From contig JAILWY010000001.1 of assembly GCA_022113835.1 (NCBI GenBank), positions 1,116,001-1,180,000 of the forward strand: a stretch of DNA of 64,000 nt, written 5' to 3'. The DNA comes from Atopsyche davidsoni. Taxonomy: Eukaryota; Arthropoda; Insecta; Trichoptera; Hydrobiosidae. Under the pieces are notes generated by a model. The model was not told the origin of the DNA, made no database searches, and was given only the letters and a program-made list of their open reading frames with translations. Made by a program: the position numbers and the translations under genes. Positions 12,681 through 25,286 of this stretch are shown here, piece after piece; position 1 is the first letter of the stretch; each line of letters opens with the position of its first letter.

Positions 12681-13882
12681 TTTTCTGTTATTTTAGTAAA
12701 TTAAATTTGTATACTAAATTTCATAATTCATAAGTGGGACCGAAAACATTTTTTTAAGACTTGATAAAAATTTTTACACTGTGTTAGTTTTACTTAAAAA
12801 AATGTATATTTATATGTTAGTTATCAGTGGCGTGGAAATATATTAAAATTTACTATTGTGGCATATTTTCCATAAAAATTTTAAAAGTATATTTTCGTCT
12901 AAATTTTATTGAGATTGAATTGATTTTTTGGTGGCATGAACCGCACGCCATTTTAATTACGTTATTATTTTTAAAGATATTTACAGCAATAACTGCGCCC
13001 GAAGGAGGCGCGCCTGGAGCATTCATTAGGTTTGGGCTGGAAGTGCTCTTTAATCCGAGTTTTATGATGTCTTTTCAGGAGCGGGCGTTAGAGTGGGGGT
13101 GGAGGTCGTTCCAGGAGAAAACTGCGTCTCAACGGCGTGTTCGTTGATTTTATTATCCATTGGTATAATCATAAAATAAACGGACTCACACAAGATACAC
13201 AGTTGAATGAGTAATCAAAAAGTAAAAATATTGTGCGCATATTTAAAATTAAATTTCGATGTCAAACACTATAAAAAATGCACTATATGATTAAGCAGTT
13301 ATTTAATAATCGGATTTTCATTTTTTCTCAATTAATTTTCTAAAATTTTTATTATATTTTATATAATTGTTTAAAAAAATAATAAAATATTAGAAAATGT
13401 AGTCAAACCTATTTACCATAGAGGATCGTTTTATTTATCTCAAATACAGTTATTTTTTTTTTAACTAAAACGTGAAAATGATTTAGATTTTATGATTTTT
13501 TATCATGCAGGCAGTTTTATTGGCTTGAGTGTAAATATTTTTATGAAGATATAATAGTTTCTGCTCAATATTTTATGTATTATAATATCTCACTGATACA
13601 TCTCCATCATAAATTTTTCAGAAATTTATAGGTAACACCTTTTCGTACACACCTTCATAAATTATGCGCGTCCTTTAATAACGCCCAAAGTTTTAATCTG
13701 ATCGGTAGGGAGACTTCAAGGGGCGGGTCTTATCGGAGTCAGTGTCCGGCCCGGGGAGGTTTTAAATCCTCGCCAGCCTTGCAGGACGGAGGATGATCCA
13801 GGTTGACCCTTAAGCTTGCAAATACCCGGGGTGTCTCAAAAACTCCTGATAAGATAATCATTTTTGGACACATTCTGTATGC
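12681..13882. other. AT-rich noncoding DNA with two GC islands
   Basis: Islands lie at about 12990-13140 and 13670-13810. The sequence CCGGGGTGTCTCA at about 13827 also occurs as CCGGGGTGTTTCA at about 599. It resembles Tc1/mariner-type termini and may be a fragment of one. No gene is seen. Confidence 0.4.
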
Positions 13883-14010
13883 CAAGTAATTTATGATATG
13901 AATTTATACTAGGTCCACTTAAAATTTTTGCACATATTAAATATATGTTCATTTAGTTTATGGTAAGAATTTACGCAGGGTCCACTTTGAAAGTTGTATG
14001 CCTATTAAAG
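13883..14010. repeat. Diverged tandem duplication, period about 67 bp
   Basis: Two adjacent segments (about 13883-13945 and 13949-14010) share the order ATTTA or TTTATG, then AATTTA, then GGTCCACTT, then TATTAAA, with scattered substitutions. The second copy reads AATTTACGCAGGGTCCACTT where the first reads AATTTATACTAGGTCCACTT. Confidence 0.6.
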
Positions 14011-16938
14011 ACGTGTTATAACAGGTTTAATATAAACCATCCAGTTTCGTTTTAAATAAAACTACTAGTTCTTTTTTTTGTGTTAACGCTTTTATCTCAC
14101 GACGTGTTTCATTTTAAAATGTCGTGCGTTAAAGCAATAAATCAAGACAATTATAAAATACATTTATAAAAACATTACCAAGGAATGGTTAGTATTAAAA
14201 TAATCATGCTGTGTGACAACACATATGTAATATTAGACCAAAAAAGTACAGCGTTGATAATTTATTACGGATGTTTTAATCCGCCTATTTTATCATGATT
14301 TTATATAGCACTCAAAATGCATACATATAAAAAAATATTTGGCCTTTCGAAATCCACAATTCTGATATTTTTACAAGTCTTTGTTGTATTCATTTCAATT
14401 CAGATAAGGCAACAAATATAGGCACTAATAAGGTTATAACGCTTCAATGACATCATTTTGGTGAATTTTGACGAAACAATTACAGCTGAATGCTACCTTC
14501 CACACAATTGGCGTTATGTCACATTCAGATTCTATGAATCCACCCTCCATCCTCTACCCTCCGTCTGTAAACTCCCATGTAAATAACCACACAGCTACTC
14601 GGCGCTGATATGTGGTGAAAATACCCTTAATGCGGGTCAAAGAACCGACACTTAGATATGAACCTTTTAAATAACGCACTTTCACATTTCAAATACTATA
14701 TAGTTTTAATTTATTATTATAATTAATGTTTAAATCGTTTATTTATTTCGCGTTTCACTGATACATCGAGTCATGTTATTTTTAACTTAGAATCAAAGTA
14801 GGTTTTAATTTTTTTTTTTTTCCAAATTTACTATTTCATAAATAATCTCATGTAATTGTAGGCTTAACTTTACTATGGAACTATTTAAATTATTTACATG
14901 ATTCTTAATATATTTTGAAATGCCACCATTTATAAGGAAATGTACCTCAATTAATAAAGTTTATTATTCGCTTTTAATTGTGCGGCTCATTTCCGGTGAT
15001 TAGGAATGAAAAAAAAACCATCTGTGCCCCTCCGCGGGCCGTCTCGCACTGTAACCGCAGTCATAATTTTTATTCTTCGTTTACTTTGTTTGATAGGCTG
15101 AGTGCTAATGTTTCTCCCCGTTGGCGTGTTTTCGTTTTATATCAAATGTTAAAAGAACGTAACTTTCTTTTATTTCCGCGACAGACTTGTTAAATTTATA
15201 TGACTAAAACATTAAAACAACAATATGAGTAGTCAAAAAAAAAAAACAATATCTGATAAAAAATTGACTGACAAAAAAGTCATTATAATATTCTGAATGA
15301 AGATTTTTTTATAATAAGTTTCATTTTTTCTCAATTTGCAATTTGTAATTTTTTAATAAAAAAAAAACACTATAAAAATCTAGAAACTAACATATTTAGA
15401 ATTGATCAAGTGCTTGGCTGGCGAACACACAATAGCAACCCCACAGTGAATTAGTCCGTAATTTGCCTAACTTTTATTGAAAGCCCCTCACGGCCTCCGC
15501 CGCGACAATGCCTGCGCTTAAATATCGCGACCATAACCCCATTACGTTGATAAAAAGCTCTCCAATACGATAAAGTACCAAACGGCAAAAACCTCCATTA
15601 ACAATTTATATAAACGCCCGTACTTTCCGGTTAGAGCCGCGGCCCGGAACGCCCGCTATCTGAACTAATATACTGCATTATTTTTTCTCCTATTGCATTG
15701 TACTCCATTTGCTCTCTGTGTTTTTATTTTCTGGTATCGTATTTCGGGACGGTATTATTTCACATGTGAAGTGATATTTAATTCTCTTTTATCTGTTTTT
15801 ATTTCTATTTTAGTTTTGATTGCTTCAGTTGTAAAATTAAATTTTTGAGTTCTTTTAATAAAAATAAATGTTTTTTTGTTGGACGTATGAAAAATATTTA
15901 AGCTCTATAGTACTAAACCGTGACGGGTGAAATTAGGTATGGTGAGATTCGAGTGCGCCTTTAAATAAAGTCTAAAAGACAAAAACTGTCATTAAAAACT
16001 CGTGGCTAGTTGAACTATCAATCAAGAAAATATTATAAAGAATATTCAAATGAGTTCGATACAGTGTGATGTGTGTTTTTTACTAAATTTTATTATTTTG
16101 AAATTAATGAAAATTCGGAGTACTACACATGAATCCAGCCCATCGTAGCTTAAGTTATTATTGGACAAAAGATTTTATTAAAATATAAAGGACAGTGCAA
16201 ATTGGCTCGAGAGATAATTTTGACTGTTCATATATTCGCCCGGGGAGAGCAGCCGAGCGCGCCGCCCTGTCACGGTCTGCGACTCCCCGGCCCGGCGCGC
16301 GACCAACCCATTACTGTGCGAGTGCTGCAACACGCAATTCTGGGTGCTACCTAGGATATAATGACTCTTTTTATTTCTAAGAATATTTTCCACTTGATAT
16401 GTGAAAAAAATTGATCCAAATCGAAAAACTTCTCAGTAAAATCAATCAATATCGACACGTGCAATGCCAATACAAATCTGAACAAAAAGAAACGAGCGTG
16501 AGCCTTATTACACCTGTTAGGGATTAACCTGCCAGGATAATAATCTAAACGGGAACATCTCTATTAAGAGTCAAAGGTTTAATAAACCAAAAAATAATAT
16601 TTGATGTTCGTGTAAATTATTTATTTTACATAAAAATAAATGACAATTTATTCTCGTCTGTTATGGCTTTTCCGGTACTTCGCGATGGTTCGTTTGGTTT
16701 TACTCTAATCGATGATTAACTTTCCATAGAATGAATTTGCAGACGGTAGATTTGAAGTGGTGAATTTAACATGCGAATCACTCTCTCGGTGACATCACAC
16801 GAGAGGCTACTCCGAGTAGAGCTCTCTCGAGTAGAGCTCTCCCGAGTTACATCGGAATAAACACATCAGTGAGTGGAGGTTCACTCAACTGAGTCATCGT
16901 GGACGTACTTATTTATAGCATAACCCAGACTTTTCACA
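14011..16938. other. AT-rich noncoding DNA with GC islands
   Basis: GC-richer islands lie at about 14990-15060, 15480-15660 and 16230-16330. At 16811-16846 there is a short tandem repeat of about 15 bp containing CGAGTAGAGCTCTC twice plus a partial third copy. No coding evidence was found. Confidence 0.45.
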
Positions 16939-17079
16939 GATATCTTATTTAAGAAATTCAATATTTTTGACTCTGTTTAATAATGCCAACTTGAAAGGTT
17001 AGCGAAACCGGTCACAAATAAAAACGAACATGTGGAAAATCACTCAAGTATTTTACTCAAAAATATTGATATCTTATTT
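16939..17079 (+). mobile_element. Penelope-like fragment with hammerhead-like unit and 12-bp target duplication
   Basis: The direct repeat GATATCTTATTT at 16939-16950 and 17068-17079 flanks the insert 16951-17067. The insert starts with AAGAAATTCAATATTTTTGA, which is the reverse complement of the family's 3' tail seen at 37.37 and 61.48 kb. Then follow a hammerhead-like unit (about 16973-17016) and the shared downstream block GTGGAAAATCACTCAAG. Penelope-like elements are known to carry hammerhead ribozymes in their terminal repeats and to leave variable target duplications and inverted end pieces. No reverse transcriptase is present. The Penelope assignment rests on this architecture, not on a protein. 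Confidence 0.6.
16973..17016 (+). ncRNA. Degenerate hammerhead ribozyme, copy 1
   Basis: Stem II is GCCAAC (16985-16990), a 7-nt loop and GTTAGC (16998-17003), with one mismatch. It is followed by GAAA and the palindromic minimal stem III ACCGGT (17007-17012). Cleavage is predicted after C17013. TGT before the core can pair with ACA after the cleavage site as stem I. The core reads TTAATAA where the hammerhead consensus is CTGATGA, with the invariant G5 also lost, so this copy is probably inactive. Confidence 0.5.
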
Positions 17080-20000
17080 GTTTGCAAATGCTTTCATCTT
17101 TAATTTATTTGAATATTGAATTATTTCATTTAAATATATATATTTAAATTAATTTTATTTATTTTTGACATTTTTATTTTTCTTTGTATCTAAATATTTT
17201 AAAACTATTTGCTGGCTTTTATTGTTCGATGTTTTTCTTATCGAGAACCAAACTAAAACTTTTTTTTTTGTCATTTTATTCATTTTTTGTCTCACTCGTA
17301 AAGCATATTTACTTTGATTATATTCCAAAACCGTAAGATTGCCTTTAACATTAAATAAAATATTTGTTTAGGCGATATTGTGCAAAATTCAATTCTTAAA
17401 ATATTTATTATTTATTATTCGATTTCCAGGATTCGATGCCTCCATATAACGAAACAAATCTCAACGTCCCAGTGATCTATATCATAGTATACATTACATC
17501 TCGTTAACTATTCAATTTTGATTACAAGTAAATGTACAAAATAAATACCCGTATTATTGTTAATCCATGTGTTTTTATAACTTTAAATCTCCAATTATTG
17601 TATCTCGAACACCAACTTAACCATAACCCACGTTTAATAATTAAGTACACATCCTTGATATATTCCACGCGTTTTAAATTACAACGCTATCCAATTATCG
17701 ACCTTTAGTACAAAGCACCTACGTAATTAAATCACTCTAATCTAGACGGGATTAACTTACAAAGGTTATGTAATTATTCCTCCGCTTGAGTATCATATTG
17801 CTGTTGATTAATAATTTATATATGAAGTCGGCTCTTTGCGTTAACTCGATTTGGAAACATCGTAAACACGATTACAATAAAACCCTTATGAAGGAAACAC
17901 CTTTATAGCTTTCGCGTAATCTATGCTTAAGTGTTTACATCTGATGCTGTAAAGCAGCGACGTAATGCCTTACTATAACAGTTTCAAAGATAATAAATAA
18001 AATTAAACAAATTTCATAAATAAAATCGAACGTACATGGATTCCAGTCAACTTGTATGTCATATATATATATAAAATGTATTAGTAGCATATAACAAATT
18101 TTCAGCTGATTTATAACTGTTGAAATCCAATAAACACTGATAGAAAATGTAATACTCAATATTAAAACAAATATACTTTAATAATATATACCTTCGCTTT
18201 TGAAGGCGCTGATAAAATACTCAACTCAAAATATTTTAACTATTAATAATTGCTGCTAATTATTTTTGATTACTTGTTGCCATATTGAGATAAAATTACA
18301 TGTAAAATAAAGTTTAAAAAAAACACACACTAAAACTATTGTTTTGTGTTTTTTTTTACTTACTAATTATTTATTTATTACAAATACCACAATGCGCTCT
18401 AAAAATGATTCATTTCGAAACATCGTCTCCAATTTGATTCGGTTTTAAAAAATGTAAAATTTGTTTATATATACAATATTTTCATAGGTTTTAAAAGATT
18501 TCTCTCTCTTATTATAATTAAAATAAAAATTCATGCTATTGGGTGTAACAGTCATTTGTGAGTTTAACTATATAAATAAAAGTATGATCGATCGTTTTTT
18601 TGCACAAAAATCTCAGGCGAAGTACATTGATCCCAGTGAAAGTTTGATTTACAGTGCTATTTATGTTATGAAATAACAAGCTCGGGAGGGCGGGGGTGCC
18701 GACACGTAGATGGCATAAGTGGCATGAAAAATGTTTTCTCTATCACTTGGAAATACCTAATTCCGCGCGAGAGGCCTTTATGTACGTGGCGTCAGCAGCC
18801 GCTGCTATCGACAGGTCGGATCGCACTGTCGGGAGCCAGTGGATCCTCAACCCTGGGCCGCGGACAGTTTACTTGAATAATATATTTTTTTAAATCAGTA
18901 CTTTAACAACACTTCAAGTAATCAAAAAATGTATATATTGTAATGTAATTCTCATACCCCATGGCTTCCTTAGACACAAAGTGTCATGAGCAAGTATGTG
19001 ATCATCATTAAATGTGACATGTGTATATGGTGACATAGTGTGGTGGCTGAAATGTTTTTTTTTTTATATTTAAAGCAGATAAGTATTATTATACAAATGA
19101 CTTATTGTTCAAATCATTAATAACGTGTTTAAATCTCCAATCAGTTGGTTCGTGGAAAAGTTGAGAGATGACTGGTTAGCAGAATAACCAACAGAGGCAC
19201 CGAACGTATCAGGCAGAAGAAACGGAAAGCAAGGCGCCGCGTGCGGCTGGCATGGCTGTGCTTCTAATGTATTAAAAAGATTTAACCCAAGGTTGTAAAT
19301 CAACCGCTGTTAATATATTTATTAGCACAGGTAAATCGAAATGTGTTGAAATATTCCACAAAAGTATTATTATTTCAAAACTGTTTGATTTTCTTGAATA
19401 TCAAATTATTGCATTTTTCGTAGCCAATCACAAGACTTAGAGGTGCAAGTATTCAGGAAATCTACAAAAAAATTGATGTTACCCAGACACGTTCTTTGTT
19501 AACTGGGTTTGTTACTCGTATGTTCTGTTTAATAGGATTTATCTTGACAGAATAACTTATTTTAAACGAAGTGGTAAAATATTTTTTTTTATGTATGTGT
19601 TTATTATTACGCTGGTTCAGACCTGAAAACGGATATACTATGAAAAAAATGTTCAACGCGCCACAAAAACCGCTTAAATCACCGTGTGACAGTGTCAGAG
19701 GCCGTGAATATTTAATAATGTAAATGTTTACGTCTCTTTGTATTGAAAACGAATTGATTTTTTCACAACATAAAAGTTCATATTTGCGTTTAATCCAAGT
19801 AATGGACGGTAACTAGGGCAAGTAGAAAAAAAACTCATTTTCAAATTGTAGACATATTACAGCCCAAAACATGAAAAATGATATGATATTAAATATAATA
19901 TCATGCGCTCCGGGCTAGTCTAAATACAATTTCCAGTACACAATAATGCTTTATTCTATTTTCGAGATAATTAATTTCACTCTGAGCCCGAGGGTAGTAG

Positions 20001-21159
20001 ACAGGGGATGGTCAACCCCAACGCCTTGGAAAAATGCGTCTGTTTAAGGTCTTATCTGTCGTCTGATGTCTGAAGTGGTCTTCCAGGTATTTGCATTCCG
20101 ACCCGGCTTACATCTGACGGACGTATTTCTTTGTTTGCTCTTTTTTCACATGGACTGAGAGTTTTTTGGACTACATTTCAAACATTAAAGAGAAAATTTT
20201 CAATAATATTATAATAAAATAAATCTAAAATTTTATATTATGTATTTTTTTAATGAAAAACTTAACATCCAATATTGGATTTCTAATATTAAAAACTCTT
20301 ATCTTCTAAACAGCACGCTTGAGTCTGGAGTAGCTCTTGAAAGACGAACTCACTCACAAACAATGATAATAATAATATTAATATCTTAGCTATTTATGTT
20401 TGTTGTTTAAATATATAGTATTACAGTTTAAACCAATCTGTCGTGGATATTATGATACTCTGTTGTATTACTCGAACTTTGATAAACTTTATGTCTTAAT
20501 TGTGACATATAATTACTTTTACAAAAACTTGATTGTTTGTATTGTAAGCACTTAAAAATTTTCGTCAGTTGAAATATGCACCTCTGGCATTAAGGCTTTC
20601 ATGATTATTATGTCTATACTTTGAAATATGTGACTTTGTATGTTGTCTTCTTTATGCATAATATAAAATTAAACAGGAATAGACCTGGTACATGATATCA
20701 TACGCACAGATAAACAAACAAAATTGAATAGCACTTATTTAATTCAAAATAAGTATTACTTTCTCATTGAATAAACCTCTTTCAGGAGTTTTCCGTGGTG
20801 TTACATTCCGTAACGAAGTTGGTTTGAATAACACATGTAGCGGTAATGAAAAACAATACTCTTCGCAAGGAAGCAGAACGAGAAAGGCCCTCTTTTCTTG
20901 TTGACGTTTTCGTGACTCCCTTACTAAATAATTGGGGTGGTATATCACATTTGTAACTGAGTACTAAAACATTTTTTTTATCAATTATTATACGAAAATA
21001 ATTCATGTTGTTAGATTTCATATCGAGTTAAAAAAAATATTTTTATAATATACTAATATTACTGTAATTGCTCGTGATATAAATAGCAATGAAAAATTTT
21101 CGACTTAAACTTTTATTTAATTTAATTATTAAGTTTCTTAAATGACATTAATGAAAACG
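17080..21159. other. AT-rich noncoding DNA
   Basis: No gene was recognised. A (TA)-rich run lies at 18060-18072, a poly(A)/poly(T) inverted pair at about 18317-18355 and a TGATATTAAATATAATATCA palindrome near 19889. Islands of higher GC occur at about 18680-18870, 19180-19260 and 19980-20130. Open frames here have no family features. Confidence 0.45.
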
Positions 21160-21292
21160 ACGTTTCTTTAATCATTTTTGATGTGTGAAAAAATTGCCTA
21201 ATCATATGAAAATAAATATATACCTGTATAGGTAAATAAATACTTGATTGACGTTCAATCCACAAATAGACATACTCGTATATATATATTAA
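21160..21292 (+). mobile_element. SINE body and tail, head missing
   Basis: The segment matches the body of the SINE at 41780-42025 read on its coding strand. Shared blocks in order are TTTCTTT, TGTGTGAAAAAAT, GCCTAATC, CCTGTA-AGGTAA, a GTTCAATC block and TAGACATA, with a TATATATATA tail at the 3' end (about 21281-21290). The tRNA-like head is absent, consistent with 5' truncation. Confidence 0.6.
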
Positions 21293-21871
21293 TGAAAGGA
21301 TCAAATTACATGTAAATAAATTTGGATTAACTCACTACGTTTCGTCACTCACACGTTAAAGAAAGTGTAAAAGAAAGGTCACTCTCAAACAAACGTCCCA
21401 ATTTTATTAACCCCAATACAGGAAGCGAATTGTACAAATTTCAAGGGTTGATCTAATCTCACCCCTACGGTCTCCCCCGCCGTTGTCAGGAGCCCTGCCT
21501 TTGATCTTCTGGATGTTGAGTAAGAGTTAACCGGCGGAGGCTTCTTTTGTAATTCTAATTCCAAACACGTCTCTCATATGAGTAGTGGATCATTCGCCGA
21601 ATGTGCTGTCACGTGGCCACGTATTGAATACCTCATCTCTGTCGGCGAGGGGCGGTGCTTCGGTCACATCTGACACAATTGTCTTCATTTATTCATGCCA
21701 ACGCTACCTCAATATATATCGTTAGGACTTAACCTGTCAAAGTGAGTTCAAAAGCGTGTTGTTTTGAATTGTTATCAAAACCTTTTTAAAAATAAGATAC
21801 AAATATATACCTTTGCACTATTAGATCTAAAAAAAATCGCTCTGTAAATAGACAATTGCTTTAGACTAGAC

Positions 21872-22150
21872 CAGTGGCTCTCAAACTCTTTTGGCCCAGG
21901 GACCTCTTTTAATAGTTAAAACTTGCCCACGGACCCCCTTTCATAGTAAAAACTTGCCTAAGGACCCCCTTTCATAGTCAAAACTTGTATCACAAAAACA
22001 CGTTTTATTCTATCTTAGAATGCCAATACAATTTTTTCAATAAAAATATACATTAAATGACTGAATATACTTTGGTGAGAAGTAACACAAATTTAACCAC
22101 CATGTTAAAACGTATTCACATTGTAAAATGTCTATATTAACACGTCAAAA
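21872..22150 (+). mobile_element. hAT-type 5' terminus, partial element
   Basis: CAGTGGCTCTCAAACTCTTT at 21872 matches the general hAT terminal consensus CAGTGGTTCTCAAAC. It is followed by a GGGACC block and an internal near-duplicate of about 44 bp (GGACCCCCTTTCATAGT occurs twice, near 21933 and 21963). No matching 3' end or 8-bp duplication was found downstream, so the element is truncated or its far end has decayed. The right boundary is approximate. Confidence 0.5.
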
Positions 22151-22239
22151 CACTCGAGCGTAAATAAAATCATTAACTCCAATCACACCCACATTTTTTA
22201 TCACCATAATCAAAGTCCGATATCAAAAGCGGTGTAAAA

Positions 22240-22505
22240 ATCTCAGCGGCGGTCATAAAGGGCACCTAATACAGCCATTACAGACCGCAGGGCACGTCCC
22301 CCTGAGTGAGCCATCGGGCTGCGGCTTCCGATATGTCGATAAACACTCCGATATTCTCGGCGGTAAGTGGTCGATAGCGTGTGCGGCGGGGCGCGGCGCA
22401 GTGACGTCGGGTGTTTACGAAGATTCCTATCGCTATTGTTAAAAATGCATTACCGAATACGGGCCTTGTGTCTGCCGGGCACTCGCTTGTAATGAAATAC
22501 CCCAT
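22240..22505. other. GC-rich island, candidate regulatory or conserved element
   Basis: This CpG-containing block starts with GGCGGTCATAAAGGGC (about 22247) and stays GC-rich to about 22480, with AT-rich DNA on both sides. A minus-strand open frame of 75 codons covers it but shows no known motif. TCATAAA resembles Caudal/Abd-B class binding sites, which is only suggestive. Confidence 0.3.
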
Positions 22506-22750
22506 TCAGTGATTTTATTTTTACTGTAAAATATTTCAACCAAATTTTCCCAAAAATATCAGAAGTTTGAAAATTAACAAACCCATAAACTTAAAAAACT
22601 TTCAATTATGAGCGCATTCGCTATTCAAAGATATCATCCAAATTAAAACGAAGCTTTGAAAAGACAATGAGGCTTGATTTAAAACCGTAATCATTATGTT
22701 TCTGTTTAAATGTCGAGTTTTACAAATTAAGCTGTTTTTTATATTTATAA

Positions 22751-22888
22751 AAATGGACCTATAACAAATTATAAAAATATCTGTTACTTTGGTTTATTTT
22801 GCTGTAATTTTTACATGTAAATAAGTAAAATATCACCAATCTAAACAAAGTAACAGATATTTTTCTAACATTATTTACAGGTCCATTT
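22751..22888. repeat. Long inverted repeat with ~46-bp arms
   Basis: The left arm (22751-22796) and right arm (22842-22888) are near-perfect reverse complements. They share AAATGGACCT at the outer end and ATATCTGTTACTTT in the middle, with a few mismatches, and are separated by a 45-bp AT-rich spacer. It could be a small foldback element or a transcribed hairpin. No target duplication is evident. Confidence 0.8.
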
Positions 22889-24710
22889 ATTTTCTCAATG
22901 ATTCGTTAAAAAAAATATTTTTTTTTCAACGTGCAATTACATTTATACATTTCAAAAGTCTTTCACAATTAAATTTATTTGAAATATGAAAATGTTTAAA
23001 AAAATAAAATGACACTTAATATTAAGCCTATTTCATATAAAAAGATCGTCAAAATAATTAATTAATAGTTGCTTTGGATATATATGTATTCATTGATTGA
23101 TAATTTTAAAAAAGATTTTTAGTGTTGGTATTTCTTTAAATTATTATTATTACGTATTATATATTGTCTGATGGATTTTACAAGAATTATAGATTAATTA
23201 CGTGTACGCTATTTACATGCATAGCAGAATTGGTTAGTAAACTGTTTTGAATCGTTTAAATTAAAAAAAAAAAAAAACAAGACAGAATATTTAAATAAAT
23301 ATACAATTTATACTTTCAATGCAAAATCGGTGTCATTTAGCAGTATAAAGAAAGCATGAGAATCCTCCCCGTTAGCGCACACGTGGGAGCACACTTTGCT
23401 TTTTAATTAAAGCGAATGACTCGAAGGGATGTGGGGGTGAGTTCGTGGCGGATCAGCCCCACGGGACGGCCACCCTTAGCGGTGATGCTATGAACTTCCT
23501 ACGGAAATTAATAACGTAATTTATAAAACAAAAGAATTTAAATTAGGAAGCAAAGAACTTGTAAACTCCATAAAGGAAGTTTATAATGGAGTTTTTAGAA
23601 GGAACGTCCGCTTTATTTATCATTTTACATTTTGTCAAAGTTGCGTGAAATTATGGAAGATAATTTATAATTTTCGTTTTGTTGTCGAGGCGCTTTGTTC
23701 TGTGGCAGGCCGTGTTTTTATTGCGGTAAATGGCTCTGATGATGAATTAATGAGGATTATAATATTACGGGATTAGCTTGATGGATTGGACTGTAAAAGA
23801 AAATCCGTCTCTTAAAACAAATCTTTACAAACTGCGGTTCTTTCACGCCCACGATCGCGGCGTTTGTTTTGTATTTATTTCCCTGAATTTGTCACACCAT
23901 TCTTCATTTATAAACACTGTTGATAATATATTTTCAATGTTGGATGTTAAAATGAATAAAATATCTGTAGACGGATTATATTTATCTGATCCCTAACGAA
24001 AAACCGAAAAGCCAAAAATCTAATGATATTTTATAAACACAAAAACATCGTTTTCACACTCACATAATTCAGGTTCATACACTCTATATAATGTTGTGAA
24101 CTATGTAAAACAGAAATAAATCCTTTGAAAATCAAAAACGCTCACTCCTACGCTATATATTATTATCCTAGCTTGGTTTCAAAATGTAATAAAAAAGCTT
24201 TAATGATTACATCAGTGTCTTCCACTAACTAAAACAAATGTCACCTAAAATACAAAGGTCTAATCTTACTTTTTCTAATACAAGATATTCAATGTTCAAA
24301 GCTTTTCATATTATTTAAAAGTAATATATTTTAAGATATAACAAACTTAAAATTATTTCCCGATGTCATATAATAAGCTATAATCCGCTTACTCCTAAAA
24401 GCACTTCTACTTGCGTGTCAATTCTCTAATGATTGGGGTACATCAAAGAGCAACCTCCAGCAGACAAATGCCCAGAGCACCTGCCGGGGGAAGGGGCGCT
24501 AAGCCTTCACCGTCGTCGGTACTTTCATCTTTCAGGGAGTTGCTGCCTTATCGGAGTGCGACCGGACCGGCCTATCAATGATGTCTGAGCTCGTACAGTG
24601 GATTTTAAATCAACACCGTGTCAATTGATCAAACCTGCATATCGCAAAGTTATTTTAAAAATATAATTCTGTTTTTGAAAAAAATATTGAGTGTTAAAAC
24701 GATTGCGTTA
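22889..24710. other. AT-rich noncoding DNA
   Basis: No gene was recognised. There is a 15-base poly(A) run at about 23262 and GC-richer islands at about 23360-23500 and 24440-24600. Confidence 0.45.
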
Positions 24711-25286
24711 TTGTAAACCATAGGCTCCCAAACTACTTTGTCCCGTCGACCCCTTGTCGGGTTTTCCTGTTTTTCGTAGCCCCTTTTCTTGCCAATGTTA
24801 AATTTTTACAATTCATCAACTTTAAACATATTTTTGACATCTGATATATGTAGAACAACTCATTTTCATATGGTTTTACTGTACAGTGGATTTAACAATA
24901 AAAAAAGTTAAAATAAATGTAAAGTTAATTATACCTTTATAAACTAAAAACACACATGAAAAAACATCAATACTTTTAATAGAAGGGATGCTTTGATATT
25001 ATTTGGCTTAAATCTCCTTGCCCAGTGATTTCCAATCTATTTCTTTTTTTTGTAAGAAGATTGACAACCGCACCGAAACCCTTTTCCACGAAGTATGAAA
25101 ATGAAAAACCTATCAAAACCTTTTTGCGATAGTCCATAATGCAGTATAAACAGCATTATCATGTAAGTATATAGGTACAATCTGCCTTACATGGGATCCA
25201 CTCTCGTAGACCCCCAATTTAATTTTTCGCTGTCATCGACCACTTGCAGGGTGAAATCGACCACTTTGGGAACCAGTGTTGTAAAC
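24711..25286. mobile_element. Complete non-autonomous hAT element with 8-bp target duplication
   Basis: TTGTAAAC at 24711-24718 and again at 25279-25286 is a perfect 8-bp target duplication, the size used by hAT transposases. The element between (24719-25278, 560 bp) begins CATAGGCTCCCAAAC and ends TTTGGGAACCAGTG, whose complement CACTGGTTCCCAAA is the inverted partner. It has no transposase frame. It is the same family as 54132-54687 and the partial copy at 58070-58613. Shared internal landmarks are TCCCGTCGACCCCTT, CATATTTTTGACATCT, TGTACAGTGG, GGGATCCACTCTCGTAG and TTTTTCGCTGTCATCGACC. Confidence 0.85.
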
